DNA of 64,000 nucleotides. It comes from Owenia fusiformis. Taxonomy: Eukaryota > Annelida > Polychaeta > Sabellida > Oweniidae. Under the pieces are notes generated by a model. That model had not been told where the DNA came from. It worked only from the letters and a program-made list of their open reading frames with translations, and did not search any database. Positions within the stretch are counted from its first letter, which is position 1. The number at the start of each line of letters is the position of its first letter. A program made the position numbers and the translations under genes. Location: positions 48,005,885 to 48,069,884 of the forward strand of contig CAIIXF020000001.1 in NCBI GenBank assembly GCA_903813345.2. The letters run 5' to 3'. Below are positions 1-12,000 of the stretch, in pieces.

Positions 1-475
1 ACCGCGTGAGAAATGAATTCAAATTTTCAAAGCTCTTATCATTGTGATCCTGGCCATGTAAATGATATATGGGAGTAGTGCAACTGACAGAAGATCAAAG
101 CAGTACTCTGCCATCATACTTCAAAGAATTCTAAAATCCACATGTTTTTTTAATTTCCTGTTTATGGTGTAAATTTCTACCCCGACACCTAAAGGAGCTA
201 AAAATCCAACCTCATTGTATGATTAATTTTGAAGATTGGAAATATCCCCTCTTAACACAAGATATAATTCTAACTTTTCAAACTTATTAAGTCTATGAAG
301 CCGAAGCAAGTGTGAGCGAAGATTTTTTAATTTAGCCCCTTTTACAAAAGATTTTGCGTTCATTTTGTGCCTCACTTCATTATTTCTTCAAATGTAACAA
401 TGCTACTTATTTTGGTAACGCCAACATTTAGACTAATTGCTCTTGATAATGCTTATTTCATATACATAAAATTAG
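1..475. other. Upstream of first recognised receptor exon: no supported feature
   Basis: AT-rich noncoding sequence, most likely intron or 5' flank of the receptor gene. An open frame continues from 367 into the exon at 476 but encodes no cysteine-rich unit and has no convincing start, so I did not add it. Confidence 0.4.
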
Positions 476-3400
476 GAAACCGTGTGAATGTTATCTGCAA
501 GCGTGACTACTATGGTACAGGGTGTGGCACTAAATGTGTACCCTCAACCAAATTCACATGTGATCAGAAAACAGGAGCCAAAAAATGCAAGCCATACTTC
601 TTTGGCAAAGACTGTGACACGGAATGCAAGCCTGGTGCAAACTACAAATGTGACAGTTCTACTGGTATGTATGAATTTTAGGATTACCTTTTGGCCATAT
701 GTAAGTAAATGTTAATTAATAAATATGAAGTATGACATTCGTCCGCTAGTACCATCACTTTTTGCATGAACATCATTATTTCTCTATTGTCATTGTTCCT
801 CTTTAGGTAAAAAGAAATGCAACAGAAGTTGGTATGGCCCAAGATGTGACGTAGAATGCAGATCAACATCACTTAGCAAATTCAAATGTAATCCATTGAC
901 AGGCACTAAGGAATGCAACAAAGATTACTATGGCAAAAACTGTCAGACGTATTGTAAAGGTAGCTTTGGGTAAGATCGCTCTTACAGTCAATCTAGTACA
1001 CTACATTAGATCGTAAATTTTCCAAGTCAGCTATCTCTCAAATGTTTATTTCAATTTTAGACACTCCTGCCACCCGATACACGGTGGCAAGGTCTGCAAG
1101 CCAAACTATTATGGAGATGATTGTAAAGTGATTTGCACGGGAAACAGTAGATATACATGCGACCCAAAGACAGGAGCTAAAATATGCAATGAAGGATTAT
1201 TTGGGAAATATTGTATAACACAATGTCGACCTACTGGAAACAAAATATGTAACCCATCAGGTAAACTTATATGTAAACCTGATTATTATGGTATGCAGTG
1301 CAAGACCTTTTGCGACGATAGCGACTCAAACTATAAATGTGATGCACGAGGCAAAAAGATATGCAACCTAGGCTATTTTGGAACTGATTGTCAGACATTC
1401 TGTAAAGCTACAAAGACATATACCTGTGATGACAAGACAGGGGAGAGAAAATGTAGGAAGGGATACTATGGAAAGGAATGCAAAGTAGAATGCATAGATG
1501 GTCCTAGATATCAGTGCGACAAAGAAGGGAACAAAATATGCAGAACAAACTACCATGGCATGAATTGTAATGTACTTTGTATAACTACAATCGGAAATAC
1601 TTGCGACGAGCTAGGTAATAAGATATGCAGGCAATACTACTACGGGAATGAATGTTCCAAAAGGTGTGTACCGAGCCAGTCGTCGTATTGCGGCAACACT
1701 GGTAAGAAGTTTTGCTATGAAAATTACTTTGGACCGGAGTGTCAAACATATTGTAAGGAGACGCCACATTATATTTGTTCTCCATCTGGTCAGAAGATTT
1801 GCAGAGAAAATCAATTTGGAAGAAACTGTAACAAGAGATGCATCCCACAATTGGAATTCCAATGCAATACAACAAATGGTGAGCGGGTTTGTAATCGACA
1901 TTATTTTGGTGTTAGTTGTTTAACATACTGTAAAGAAAGCGTATCTGCTAAATGTGACAACAAAACAGGAGAAAAAATATGCAAAGAAAATTTCTATGGT
2001 GACTTGTGTAACGTTTCGTGTATACCAGAAGAGACATTTGGATGTGACAATATCACAGGAGAAAGAATATGTAAAGATAACTTTTATGGTGATCTGTGTA
2101 ACGTTTCATGTATACCAGAAGAGACATTTGGATGTGACAATATCACAGGAGAAAGAATATGCAAAGATAACTTTTATGGTGATCTATGTAAAGTTTCATG
2201 CGAACCAGAGGAGACATTTGGATGTGACAATATCACAGGAGAAAGAATCTGCAAAGATAATTTCTATGGTGGTCAGTGTGATGTATTTTGCAAACCTGAA
2301 GAGACATTTGGATGTGATGATAAAACGGGAAATAAAATGTGCCATATTAACTATTATGGGGACAATTGTGCAGTATTCTGTATTCAAGGAGACGGATATT
2401 ATTGTGATACACAAACAGGACGTAAGATATGTCGTTGGGGTTTCTATGGAATTGAGTGCGATGTATTCTGTGAAGAAGGGTCGACATTTGTTTGTGATCA
2501 ACAAACTGGAGCAAGAATATGTTTTCCTGATTACTATGGACAAGAATGTAGCACACATTGTTCACCAATCAACTCTACTGACATTAGCTTCACATGTAAT
2601 CCCAGAACTGGAGGAAAGATATGCGAGCCCGGTTTTGACGGACCGAATTGTACAATCGTTCTATCGTCTAGCTCGCCAACTTTACCAAGTGTCCCGCCAA
2701 GTGCATCTCAGTCAATTATCTCAACAACGTCGACATCTAAAGTTTCTACAAATTCTCCAACATCATATACCTCACTCAAAACAACATCTCGATGGAAACC
2801 ACGATCATCCATGATTTCACAATTAGTGACATTGCCACCGGATGTATCCTCTGCAGAACCATCTGTAGCAGTTGTAACTGTACCAGATATGACCAGTCCT
2901 CCATTACAGACCAGCACTGTATATTCTAAGCCTCCAGAATGGGCCACAGGTAATAAAAAATGTAACTAAAGGGGCCAAAATTGGGAAGAGCGTTACAAAA
3001 CGCAGCACTTAAGAATATGACACATATAAGAGCACGACAATCTACAACACAATAACAATTGCTCCAAAAAATGTTTACTCCATTTTGATAAATGCAATGG
3101 TATGCTTCAACTTAAACCGATAAAAACAAGTTCTTTAAATTGGGAAACTGTATAATTAAATATTTGGCAAGTGACAGAATTTTAAGTCATAACTGGCCTT
3201 TTAGGTACGATTATATTGGAAGGTCGTGCAAGTAAGAAACAGGTCGACAAAGTGAAATACACCATTATGAGAGTTATTTCTGATGAGCTATCTTCTGATG
3301 ATACCAGCGAAGTTTATGTGGGTATACTACCTATTGAAACTGGTGTAATGAACAGGTATTTGGTACAACCATTTAGAGACGCCCATGATTGAGTAATACC

Positions 3401-4885
3401 AGTCGGACGTAGTATTGATTAAATTATATGTTTTGACAAAGGTTATGATTACGGATTATTCAAAACTGAATCCGTTCATCACTTAGTATTTATCCGAACA
3501 GAGTTTAACAAAGAACAGAATTGCGAAAGTAGATTGGCTGATTGGACACCAACAAGAACACGCCAAATCACATTGTCTTTTCAAATTGTATACCAACGAA
3601 ACGTTTTTATAGTCTCATAAATCCAACACCCCTTTGGGTCACTCTTGTTTATATTTTGAATGGGACCAACACTCTATTTTTTTGATAATGCCCTATACAT
3701 GTATGATCATATCAATGCCGAACTTCATTTAGCAATCCAGTCACCACTCGACTGTATTACCCATAATGCACTCTGCATCATCTTATGCCTTATATATTCT
3801 TCAAGCGGTACATTCTCAAAGACGTCAGTCTACGCCACATTGGCTACATACACCAAGGTGTCTTACTATGTAAAGCTGAACGGAGAGTATTTGGCTGCAG
3901 CACATATAGAGGAGATTCTATCAGATATGCCTCGAGAAAGACTAAAAGAGTTTCCCCTCCCCGTATTCCGAATAGGGACTAAAACAATGAAGACAGGCAA
4001 AAATAAACCCGTGAGTCCCTATATCAGTTTTACGTTTACAATTGTCCAACTTGGCACTACGTCAGAAAAACTAAAGCCAAATCCACTATTTCAATTCATA
4101 TTTTTTAATTAGTTGTTCCATATAATTTTATACGATATTTTCAGTAGCTTTGTTCTTCATGTCATTTTCAGCAAAGCAGTAACCATCTCGCTGCCATTGT
4201 AGGCATACTGGTAGGATGCATGGCTTTACTGGTGTGTGTTATTGTAATAGTTGCAGTCATTTTAAAGAAAAGAAGGTAGGCAGTAGTTTGTTTGTATACT
4301 CTCCCCCATAAGTCTGATATCCGCTACTCACAAAGAGATATCTTGTTTAAGCCAACATGTTTTGAGTACACATACTCACTCTACTATACCTTGCATTGGG
4401 TGTTCATGAGCAACCCTTTTGGCTTATTAGTAATGATTATGTTATTTGTTTTAATTTGACTGTTCATTATTAATGGTTTATCGGATGACGTGAGATATCA
4501 ATAAGGTACTTTCAGAAATATACTAAACAATACAATTGGACAAACAGAGTATCTTATGCATTTCTAGGGGTTAGGTATAGTAGAGTGTTACTGTTTCAGG
4601 CACAACAAGGAACCACCGATAGATTATGATATGCAGCAATTTCCTAACCCGATGTACGACGCAATCAACATCAAAGACCATGGTACGGGAACAACCGTAA
4701 AACATGGTCAGTCCAATTGTAGCTCGCTATATGCAGTTGTTAGGCCTAAACCTCCGGAAGCTGACGTCGTTGATACACCGGCGCCAGATTACGACTACGA
4801 TGAGGTGGAAAACATTCCCATCTTTTACGCAAAGTACTCGGGAGATATGAAACTTGGATCAGTAAGAAGCGTATATGATGCATAG
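476..4885 (+). CDS. DSL/EGF-like tandem-repeat transmembrane receptor (5' end outside or unseen)
   Basis: Seven phase-consistent exons: 476-664, 807-969, 1061-2949, 3205-3355, 3806-4010, 4172-4275, 4600-4885 (stop), about 994 aa visible. The ectodomain has at least 22 units of about 30-36 residues, each with four cysteines and an aromatic-aromatic-Gly-x2-Cys step (YYGTGC, FFGKDC, YYGMQC), resembling DSL domains of Notch ligands run together and sharing cysteines. A Ser/Thr/Pro-rich stalk (from about 2655 to 2949) and an uncharacterised ~120-aa juxtamembrane region follow. One membrane helix (AAIVGILVGCMALLVCVIVI) ends in KKRR. The tail carries NPMY, SLYAVV (ITIM-like), DYDEV and SVYDA tyrosine motifs, suggesting signalling or engulfment like CED-1/Draper/MEGF10; that is inference. 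No signal peptide is visible, and the first acceptor (AG at 474-475) has a weak pyrimidine tract, so the gene probably starts upstream. Orthology is not established. Confidence 0.82.
1966..2325 (+). repeat. 90-bp coding tandem repeat (recently duplicated DSL units)
   Basis: Within the large receptor exon, a 90-bp unit encoding 30 residues with the core FYGDLC then EETFGCDN is repeated about four times nearly without change. For example the sequence starting at 2041 recurs at 2131 and 2221. The flanking units are much more diverged, so this block expanded recently by in-frame duplication. Confidence 0.9.
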
Positions 4886-5126
4886 GGCATCTCTGAATTT
4901 ATTATACTGGGGTATTGTATTTACACTACATTCTCTATTTCATATTGGACAAACTGAAGTTGTTAATGTTGTTGCCTTTCATGGCTTTGATGAATTTATG
5001 ACTTCATAGATGTCAGGCTGATTCAACATCAGACATGTATATTTCAATGATTTTTTTTTCTCTTTGTCTTTTGAATGTTGGCCCGGTGTAACAGATTTAA
5101 GTGTCCCCCGGTGGTCAGTGTCCGTG

Positions 5127-5185
5127 GGACAGCCAACCCTAGGGATCGGGGTCCGTAGGACCCCGATCCCTAGGGTTGGCTGTCC
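5127..5185. repeat. Perfect 28-bp inverted repeat with 3-nt loop
   Basis: Arms 5127-5154 and 5158-5185 are exact reverse complements separated by GTA. The arm starts GGACAGCCAACCCTAGGG. It sits just inside the left terminal repeat of the surrounding element, and the outer part of the arm continues that repeat, so it looks like a duplicated and inverted transposon end. Confidence 0.9.
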
Positions 5186-5386
5186 ATTGGAGGACATTGA
5201 AAACCAGGTTTTATTTCCTATATCAACAAGGGTAAAATGGGGAGACAGTTATAACTGGGGAGACTCTCAGATCTGTCACACCAGTAACAGATTGTAATGT
5301 CCCCCGTTGATAGGATTTAATACTTGTAGTTACTAGGATCCAAGTTATAGTGTAGTCGAAATCGGATATCGGCATCTCTCCCACTG

Positions 5387-5464
5387 TGGCGTAATGGTAT
5401 AGGCGTTGGCATAATGCGTATTTATTAATTGTGTTTGTATTTATTAGGTTCCAGGTTCGAATCC
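5387..5464 (+). repeat. tRNA-like internal promoter pair (SINE head or tRNA relic)
   Basis: TGGCGTAATGG (5387-5397) matches a Pol III A box, and GGTTCGAATCC (5454-5464) is a canonical B box. The acceptor arms do not pair convincingly and the region between the boxes is AT-rich and too long for a normal tRNA core. A tRNA-derived SINE head or decayed tRNA is more likely than a working tRNA. Confidence 0.45.
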
Positions 5465-6294
5465 TGCATTGATATATCATGTGTAAAATTATTAACCGTC
5501 TGCACCGTTTATATTGTATTGTATGTTATATAGTCTCAATATATATTCTATATTGTAGCCTATTTTTATTGGTGCCCATTTTTACATTTTCAAAGGATAC
5601 CACCAGTTTTTATAGATATTCTTTATTTATTTTTTTATTTATTCCTCCTAACCACTTTTCTCCTACTTCTAGCTAGGTCTGAGATAACTCTTATATGCTT
5701 CTACTAAGGACCTGAGCTGCACTTGGCAGGGAAGGACTTTTTATCTAGGTCAAGGTCAAAGGACAAATCTAGGTCAAATCAGAGTTTTTTAAGTTTCTTA
5801 GATTTCGTCATCATATTTCATGATTATTTCTTGCAATGAATTAAAATGTAACTAGATAAGCATTCCCTACAAATTGCTTACTATATGTTTGCGTTAAATC
5901 TTTACCGTTTTTGAGATAATTGACGAAAAAAAATTGGTCATATTGCTTCAAATTGACCAATTCATTTTTAAAAATCATCTACAAATCCCCGGGAACTCAA
6001 ATCTGACCTTTATTTTGACCTTCTGGGTTCAAATTTAGGTTTATTTAATCACAAAAAGACCCACTGATGTCTAAGAAAGTTAAAGGATAAGTATCGATAT
6101 GGTGAAGTGAATTCAACAATGTTTTTCTCTTAAACCATTTATTGGAAACATTCTGTAAAAAACACGGTCCTTTATGTAATGTTGACTGATTGGCAACAAT
6201 TTAATGCAAAAATAATGCATATATATTTTATATAACTGTTTTTGTTAACATTTTTTTATGTAATTGTTTTTTGTTCCTTTTTACGAATTCTTGA

Positions 6295-6604
6295 GAATGA
6301 AATAAAATGTCTTTCCGAACCTTGTTGGAACAAAATAGCATAAACAACATTTTCTTAGACCTCTCAATATTATAGTTATACAAAGAAAATTTGGGTTGAT
6401 TTAACAAAAAGTATCCAAAAACTTAAAACAAAACCCCTAAAATAGATAAAAATTAAGATAAACCTTTCATTTCATTAACAAAATACTTATTTAAAATCAA
6501 CCAAACTTTCCTTTGTACAATTGCAATATTGAGAGACCTAAACACGTTGTGCTTATATGTCGTTTTGTTCCAATGAGGTTCGGATAGATATTTCATTTCA
6601 TTCC
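6295..6604. repeat. Imperfect foldback (inverted repeat ~110 bp arms)
   Basis: Sequence from 6295 (GAATGAAATAAAATGTCTTT) through about 6403 is complementary to about 6487-6604. Shared blocks include CCGAACCTTGTTGGAACAAA against its inverse, and CTCTCAATATT against AATATTGAGAG. Weaker complementarity extends outward (for example around TATCGATATGGTGAA near 6095 and its inverse near 6782), suggesting a larger decayed foldback element. Confidence 0.7.
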
Positions 6605-7383
6605 GAATATATGATACCAAGAAAAAAAGTGTCTGATGTGTTTTTCTAAAACAATATAGAGAAAAGTCTATATATATAATTCAAATTATAATGTTACCAT
6701 CCAAAAGATGACCATTAAATGGACGATGTGTAAAATTTTCAGAATGTTTTGATGAAAACGCGTGTTCAAAAAGTTCATCATATCGATACCACTCCTTTGC
6801 AAGGTCAAATGTCAAGGTCATCAAACTAAATCACAAACTGTGTTTTCTTAGTTTATCAAAGTTGATGATTATAAATCAATATTTTTTGATGAAAGTCAGA
6901 ATATATATATTCCACTAAAGGTTGTACACATATAAGCAGTTGACTATCCATTAAAATTGTGCGACAGTTTTGAGATATTAGACCTCAAAAACGGAAAAAA
7001 GGTCAAATTTCGAAACTTTTCAAGACTAAATTTCAACTTGCTTCAAATTGACCAAACATTTTTATTTAGGAGTGCATATACGCGATAAATATACTTACAT
7101 TTTGTGAATTGTGTTATATTTGGTCTATATTTAACGTGACAGAGTAGTGCTCGGTGATTTATTAATGATAAAATGCATTATTAGTTAATACATAAATAAA
7201 GGGGGGGGGGGCACTAAAAACTAGCTTTCGAATGATGCTGGTTTTTAGTGTCCCCAAGGGGACATTCAAAACTTCAAGGGGGACACTTAAAACTTGGAGT
7301 TAACTGTCCGACGGACAAGCATCCCCAGGGTTAACTGTCCCACGGACACTGGCCACTGGGGACACTTAGATCTATTACACCGG

Positions 7384-9059
7384 TTATCCATTGGAAACAG
7401 TAATGAGGACAACATTCTGCAATAAGTGATTTTAAACTTTAAAGAGTTAAAACTTAAACTGTGATAACAATGTTAAACTTATAAATCAATAATAACCTTA
7501 TTGCTGATGATGAGTTCGACAGTTACAAGACAAATATTCAAATAATCCACTAGCAATATAGCCCTTCGGACTTCGTGAAATATCATTTGTGAAAGATGAA
7601 CAAGTATTCATCCAGAGATAAATAGTTGTATAATATCCACAAATCCTTTATAGTATATTTTATACTTGCTCTGTGGCGTGTTGTCAGAGTTAATGTATTA
7701 ATAAAGCAAATCGAACACATAACCACTCGTTATTGATGCTTTTATCTTCTAGCTGACTACTTTCATCCCATTAATTGCATTTCATTGTAAACCAAAAGTG
7801 ATTCAGAATCCAGAAACGCATTGACTGCTCGAATAGATGATAATGATGCAGATGCTCATCACATGTTCTGTTTTCGAAATAAAAGAAAGGAACTTAAAGA
7901 AACTTTCAAGATGACTACATATTATAGAGGACGTGTCATTTCTGTGAATAGGAATATCATTCGACGGATGCATGTTGATGTGAACCCGTAATCATTCAGT
8001 AAACTAAAAATATTCAAGGTTCCATCAAAGTGGGTATACAGAATATCACTCCCACATAGAGAAAGAATGTTACCGTCGATTTAAATTGTTACGTAAACGG
8101 AACGGGTAAGTAGTGCAGATCTTTCATTTTCTTAACCGTGAAGTTCCGTTTACGTAACAAAAGTGAGGTATTAAGTCGACGATGTTGTTGTTTTCTGAAC
8201 TTTTTGTTCGCAAACATGTACACTTACTTAAACATATGATACTGAAACACGTTTGTGTTAAAATGTCGTGGGAATTCTGCCTACCACTTGTAAATTAAGG
8301 AAAAAAGGGGTTTCGACATTTTGTTACCGACCGTTTGGTAGTATCGTAATCGAGTGGAGTATCAGTGAATATGAAATTTAAGAGAATTTAATTACTACCC
8401 TGGGTGTCAGGTCAGAGCTTAGTACACATGTACACTTGTATAAGAGAGAAGCATAACCAGACTATTGGAAAGGGTAGTTATATATACACGATATCAGTCA
8501 AAAGACTTGTTGACCCGATTCGATCAATGTGTGAATGTATGCCGTATACTCGGTTAGCTCTAATTCATGTTTACATCTCAATATTTTGTATTTGTCCAAA
8601 AGTGAAAAGAACATAGGCTATCGTTTATTATAGGTTTATTACCATATAAATTAAGATATCTGAGCTATAGCTCCCACAAAGAAATATATACCTGTAGTTA
8701 GTTTTCTTATCAGAAGTGGTTTCTATACAAGGCCAACGATTGTCATTCAATGCAAAACGCGTTTATTGCTTACGATACAATGACTTTTTTGTATACTGTG
8801 TCATATTGTACAAGTAAACATGTTTTTATAACTTTGTACAGGAAATTTGAAATGTAAAAATAAACATGGTTAAACATGAATTCTAACGTTAATTTGACTG
8901 AAGGAATATACTGGTATATAGCGTTCACTCTATTGAGGAATCAATAAAAAACACAGTTGTGCCGAAGTTAATATCTCAAAGGTAAAATTCACAACAATAA
9001 ATATATATTATGATTGGGGCAAAGTGCAGGCAAACACATACCTATGAAGCAAAGTGAAA
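7384..9059. other. Intergenic region between element and OATP start
   Basis: Apart from the hairpin at 8075-8180 I see only AT-rich unique-looking sequence. The OATP promoter and 5' UTR must lie here if there is no upstream noncoding exon. No TATA box or other promoter element is convincing. Confidence 0.4.
8075..8180. mobile_element. MITE core hairpin (GTTACGTAAACGGAAC family)
   Basis: Inverted arms at 8075-8104 (GTCGATTTAAATTGTTACGT...) and about 8142-8180 (...AACAAAAGTGAGGTATTAAGTCGAC). The loop holds AGTGCAGATCTTT and TTAACCG, which recur inverted in the loop of the element near 34280-34355, so the two are one family. No coding capacity. Confidence 0.65.
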
Positions 9060-12000
9060 ATGACTTCCAACAAAATAGATAACGCTAACGACACTTCTGC
9101 TAATAAGGATAATACAGCAGTGGGTGAAAGTATAGGAGAAATAGCTGAGTGTGATGAGAGGATTATTGCATGTGGATATGGAAGCTGTACACCCGAAGCA
9201 TTGCAGAAGTGCAATAACGCAAAGGTTTTCTTGGCGGTCATATGCTTATTCTGCACAGTTCAAGGCAAGTATTTTTGTGCATGGTTAGTCTGGATTGTAT
9301 GAATTTTATTTCTGGTGAATTTGATGGGTCTTATGGGCTTCCCAATGATCCTACATGCTACGTCCCCTGTCATCCAATATTATACCACATATGATCCAGT
9401 TAGAAGTCCATCCATAGATAGTGGAAGATATGAGCAATGTATATCCTGGTCCTGGATTATAACCCTGTACCATGAACGTGATCCATTTTATATTTAAACG
9501 CAGACACAACATTTATATTTTCATTATACATCATGCAAGGCATACAATCAGCATCTGTACTGTATTCGATAAATTAAATATTTATTTGCTGCATATGTTT
9601 ATTTCAGTTGTAGGCTATATATTTCACGATTACATGTAGCCTCTGTTTATTTATGTAATTTACTTGCCCGATTGAGTATTGAGAGCTTATTGGAAAAATT
9701 AAAATTCTCTGAATGAAATGAATGAATGAATGAATGAATGTCTCTGAAAAAAGACAGAGAGGGAAAGGGTAATCCATTTGGGGTAATAAGACCACGTACA
9801 CGTTTTCTTAAAAACGTGTATCCTCCCTTATAGTGAAAAACGTATTCAATAATTTTGCCATTTGCGTGAATTGTTCATTGGAGTTACGATACACAAAACA
9901 AGAAGAGGATACTGTTGTTTCATTCCTTACCATTTCTGGGAATCGGGGTATTAAAGCCTGGGATGGAAATAAAAAGGTATCATCTACATGCATACTTATG
10001 TCATATATGTGAGGTTCGTATCTGCAGGTTTTGTTGTGAATGGTATCAACAATGTAAACACATCTACCCTTGAGCGAAGGTACCAACTCCCGAGTTCCAG
10101 GGTCGGCTTAATCTCCAGCGCCTATGACATCTCTGCCGGTATATTGGTGATACCTATCACCTACTGGGGAGCACATGCCCACAAACCAAGACTTCTTGCA
10201 TTCGCTTCATTGTGTTTAGCGCTTGGGTCATTCGTAATGTGTATCCCACAGATAGCTTCTGGACAGTATCAGCTGGGGAATGCTGTGTCAGATGTATGTT
10301 TGGCTGGGAGTAAGTATGTATGTTTAGAATTATGAACGTATCTATCGATGGCTATCTTAACTAGTCATAACGAATCACCCGATTTCGTGAAAAGCGTTAT
10401 CTTGTATCTATGTCACGTCCCCATCAAGAGATTGTTTAAGTCACGGTGTTTCTGACCAGCGTTCGGAGGGGATGTTTGGCATATGTAACAAATTGTAACA
10501 TTTGTGTAAATACAACGTTGTGCTAAATTCGACATTGTCATGCTAATGCCTTGTTTCAAATTTCCTATTTTGTCTTCTGCCGTCATAAACTTGCATAATC
10601 ACAGGCTGGTGTCGAAATATTTGTCCGCTGTGACGGAGCATGCTATTTTTCGTAAAAACACTAAGAATACTTCACGATTTATTTTTTAACTCATATGTTT
10701 CGTTATACCATACAAGATTACTTTCTCCATGCAATGGATATATCATTTGCGGGTAACTTTCACTTCTGTTTGCAGTCCAATTACGCTGGGAAGAAAAGCT
10801 ATTGAAAATGGCGCCGGAGTATCATACTTCAAAATGTACCATTTCTTGTTTAACTTTCTAATGGCACGATATAGTGACACGATAATATTTACACATGGTT
10901 TCAGCATAACTATGAAGGTATAAATGAGATGTTGATGTATTTTGTCTTTTTAATTCTTTTATAAAAAATAATGTTTAATTTTTTTGTCCGCTGTGACGGA
11001 GCAGTTGCAAATGTGAAATGTGAAAATGCTCCGTCACAGCGGACAAAAAATATTAATATTATTTTTATTAAAAAAATTAAAAAGACCCAATGCATTAATA
11101 TCTCATTAATACATTCAGAGTTATGCTTAAACCATATGTTAATATTATCGTGTCACTATATCATGCCATTAAAAAGTTAAAAAAGAAATGGTACATTTTA
11201 GAGTTTGATACTCTGGCGCCGTTTTCAATAGATTTTACTCCTTGCGTTATTGGACTTCAAACAGAAGTGAAGGTTACACGCAAATGATATATCCATTGCA
11301 TAGAGTAAGTAATTATCTTTGATATAACGAAACATATGAGTTAAAAAATAAATCGTGAAGCATTCTTAGTGTTTTTATGAAAAATAGCATGCTCCGTCAC
11401 AGCGGACAAATCTTTCGATACCAGCCTGTGATAATATAAGAATATTCTTTGAGTCTTTGACCATAATCTTCTGACATTTTTTTCAACTTAGGTAATGCTA
11501 CTGACAATGGCTGTGGTGATATAGAAGAAAGCTTGGCCTTACAGAACTACCTGTATGTGTTCATGCTGGGTCAGTTCCTACATGGAATAGGAGGAACCAC
11601 ATTGTACAGCATAGGAATTGTATTTATTGATGAGAATGTTAAGACAAAAGTCTCGGCATTGTATATCGGTAGGTATCTTAATCATAATCAAAACATACAG
11701 TAATGGGGTAAAGTTGGACGGCACCTCTGTCGACTTTACATAGCTCGGGACCTTGTCGGATCCGATGGGGCACTTGGAACCCCATAAGGCTTTGATTAAA
11801 ATCATTTAATTGACTGTTTAATCAACTGTTGGGGGTTTAATTGCAAATAAACGTTTCTAAACGCATGGTCAGATGAAACCGCACATTATTGTGAAAACAG
11901 GTATGAATCATAAAGATCTCACCACGAACAGCCATGTGCGTTAATTAAATAATGGACGTTCTTGTTTTTAAATTCTAGGCATCATGTATGCGTTCTCTGC

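Larger units (their letters stand above)
5083..7383. mobile_element. Non-autonomous DNA transposon with ~50-bp terminal inverted repeats
   Basis: The left end 5083-5132 begins CCGGTGTAACAGATTTAAGT. Its near-exact reverse complement lies at 7334-7383, ending ATCTATTACACCGG. No ORF in the 2.3 kb resembles a transposase. The interior holds a perfect hairpin at 5127-5185, a tRNA-like A/B-box pair near 5387-5464, a long imperfect foldback about 5760-7030 with a strong core at 6295-6604, and a G-run near 7200. I see no clear target-site duplication, so it may be a compound of nested insertions. Family unknown. Confidence 0.6.

Noticed and set aside
1954-2814. 286-codon alternative frame within the receptor exon
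   Set aside because: Long only because the 90-bp units are repeated; it lacks the cysteine pattern and has no splice support.
3785-3982. Alternative frame over receptor exon 3806-4010
   Set aside because: The other frame is the one that continues the splice phase from 3355 and into 4172.
5387-5464. Functional tRNA gene
   Set aside because: The boxes are good but acceptor and anticodon arms do not fold, and the internal sequence is AT-rich filler.
10910-11180. Two similar open frames on opposite strands
   Set aside because: Mirror products of the palindromic element, not genes.
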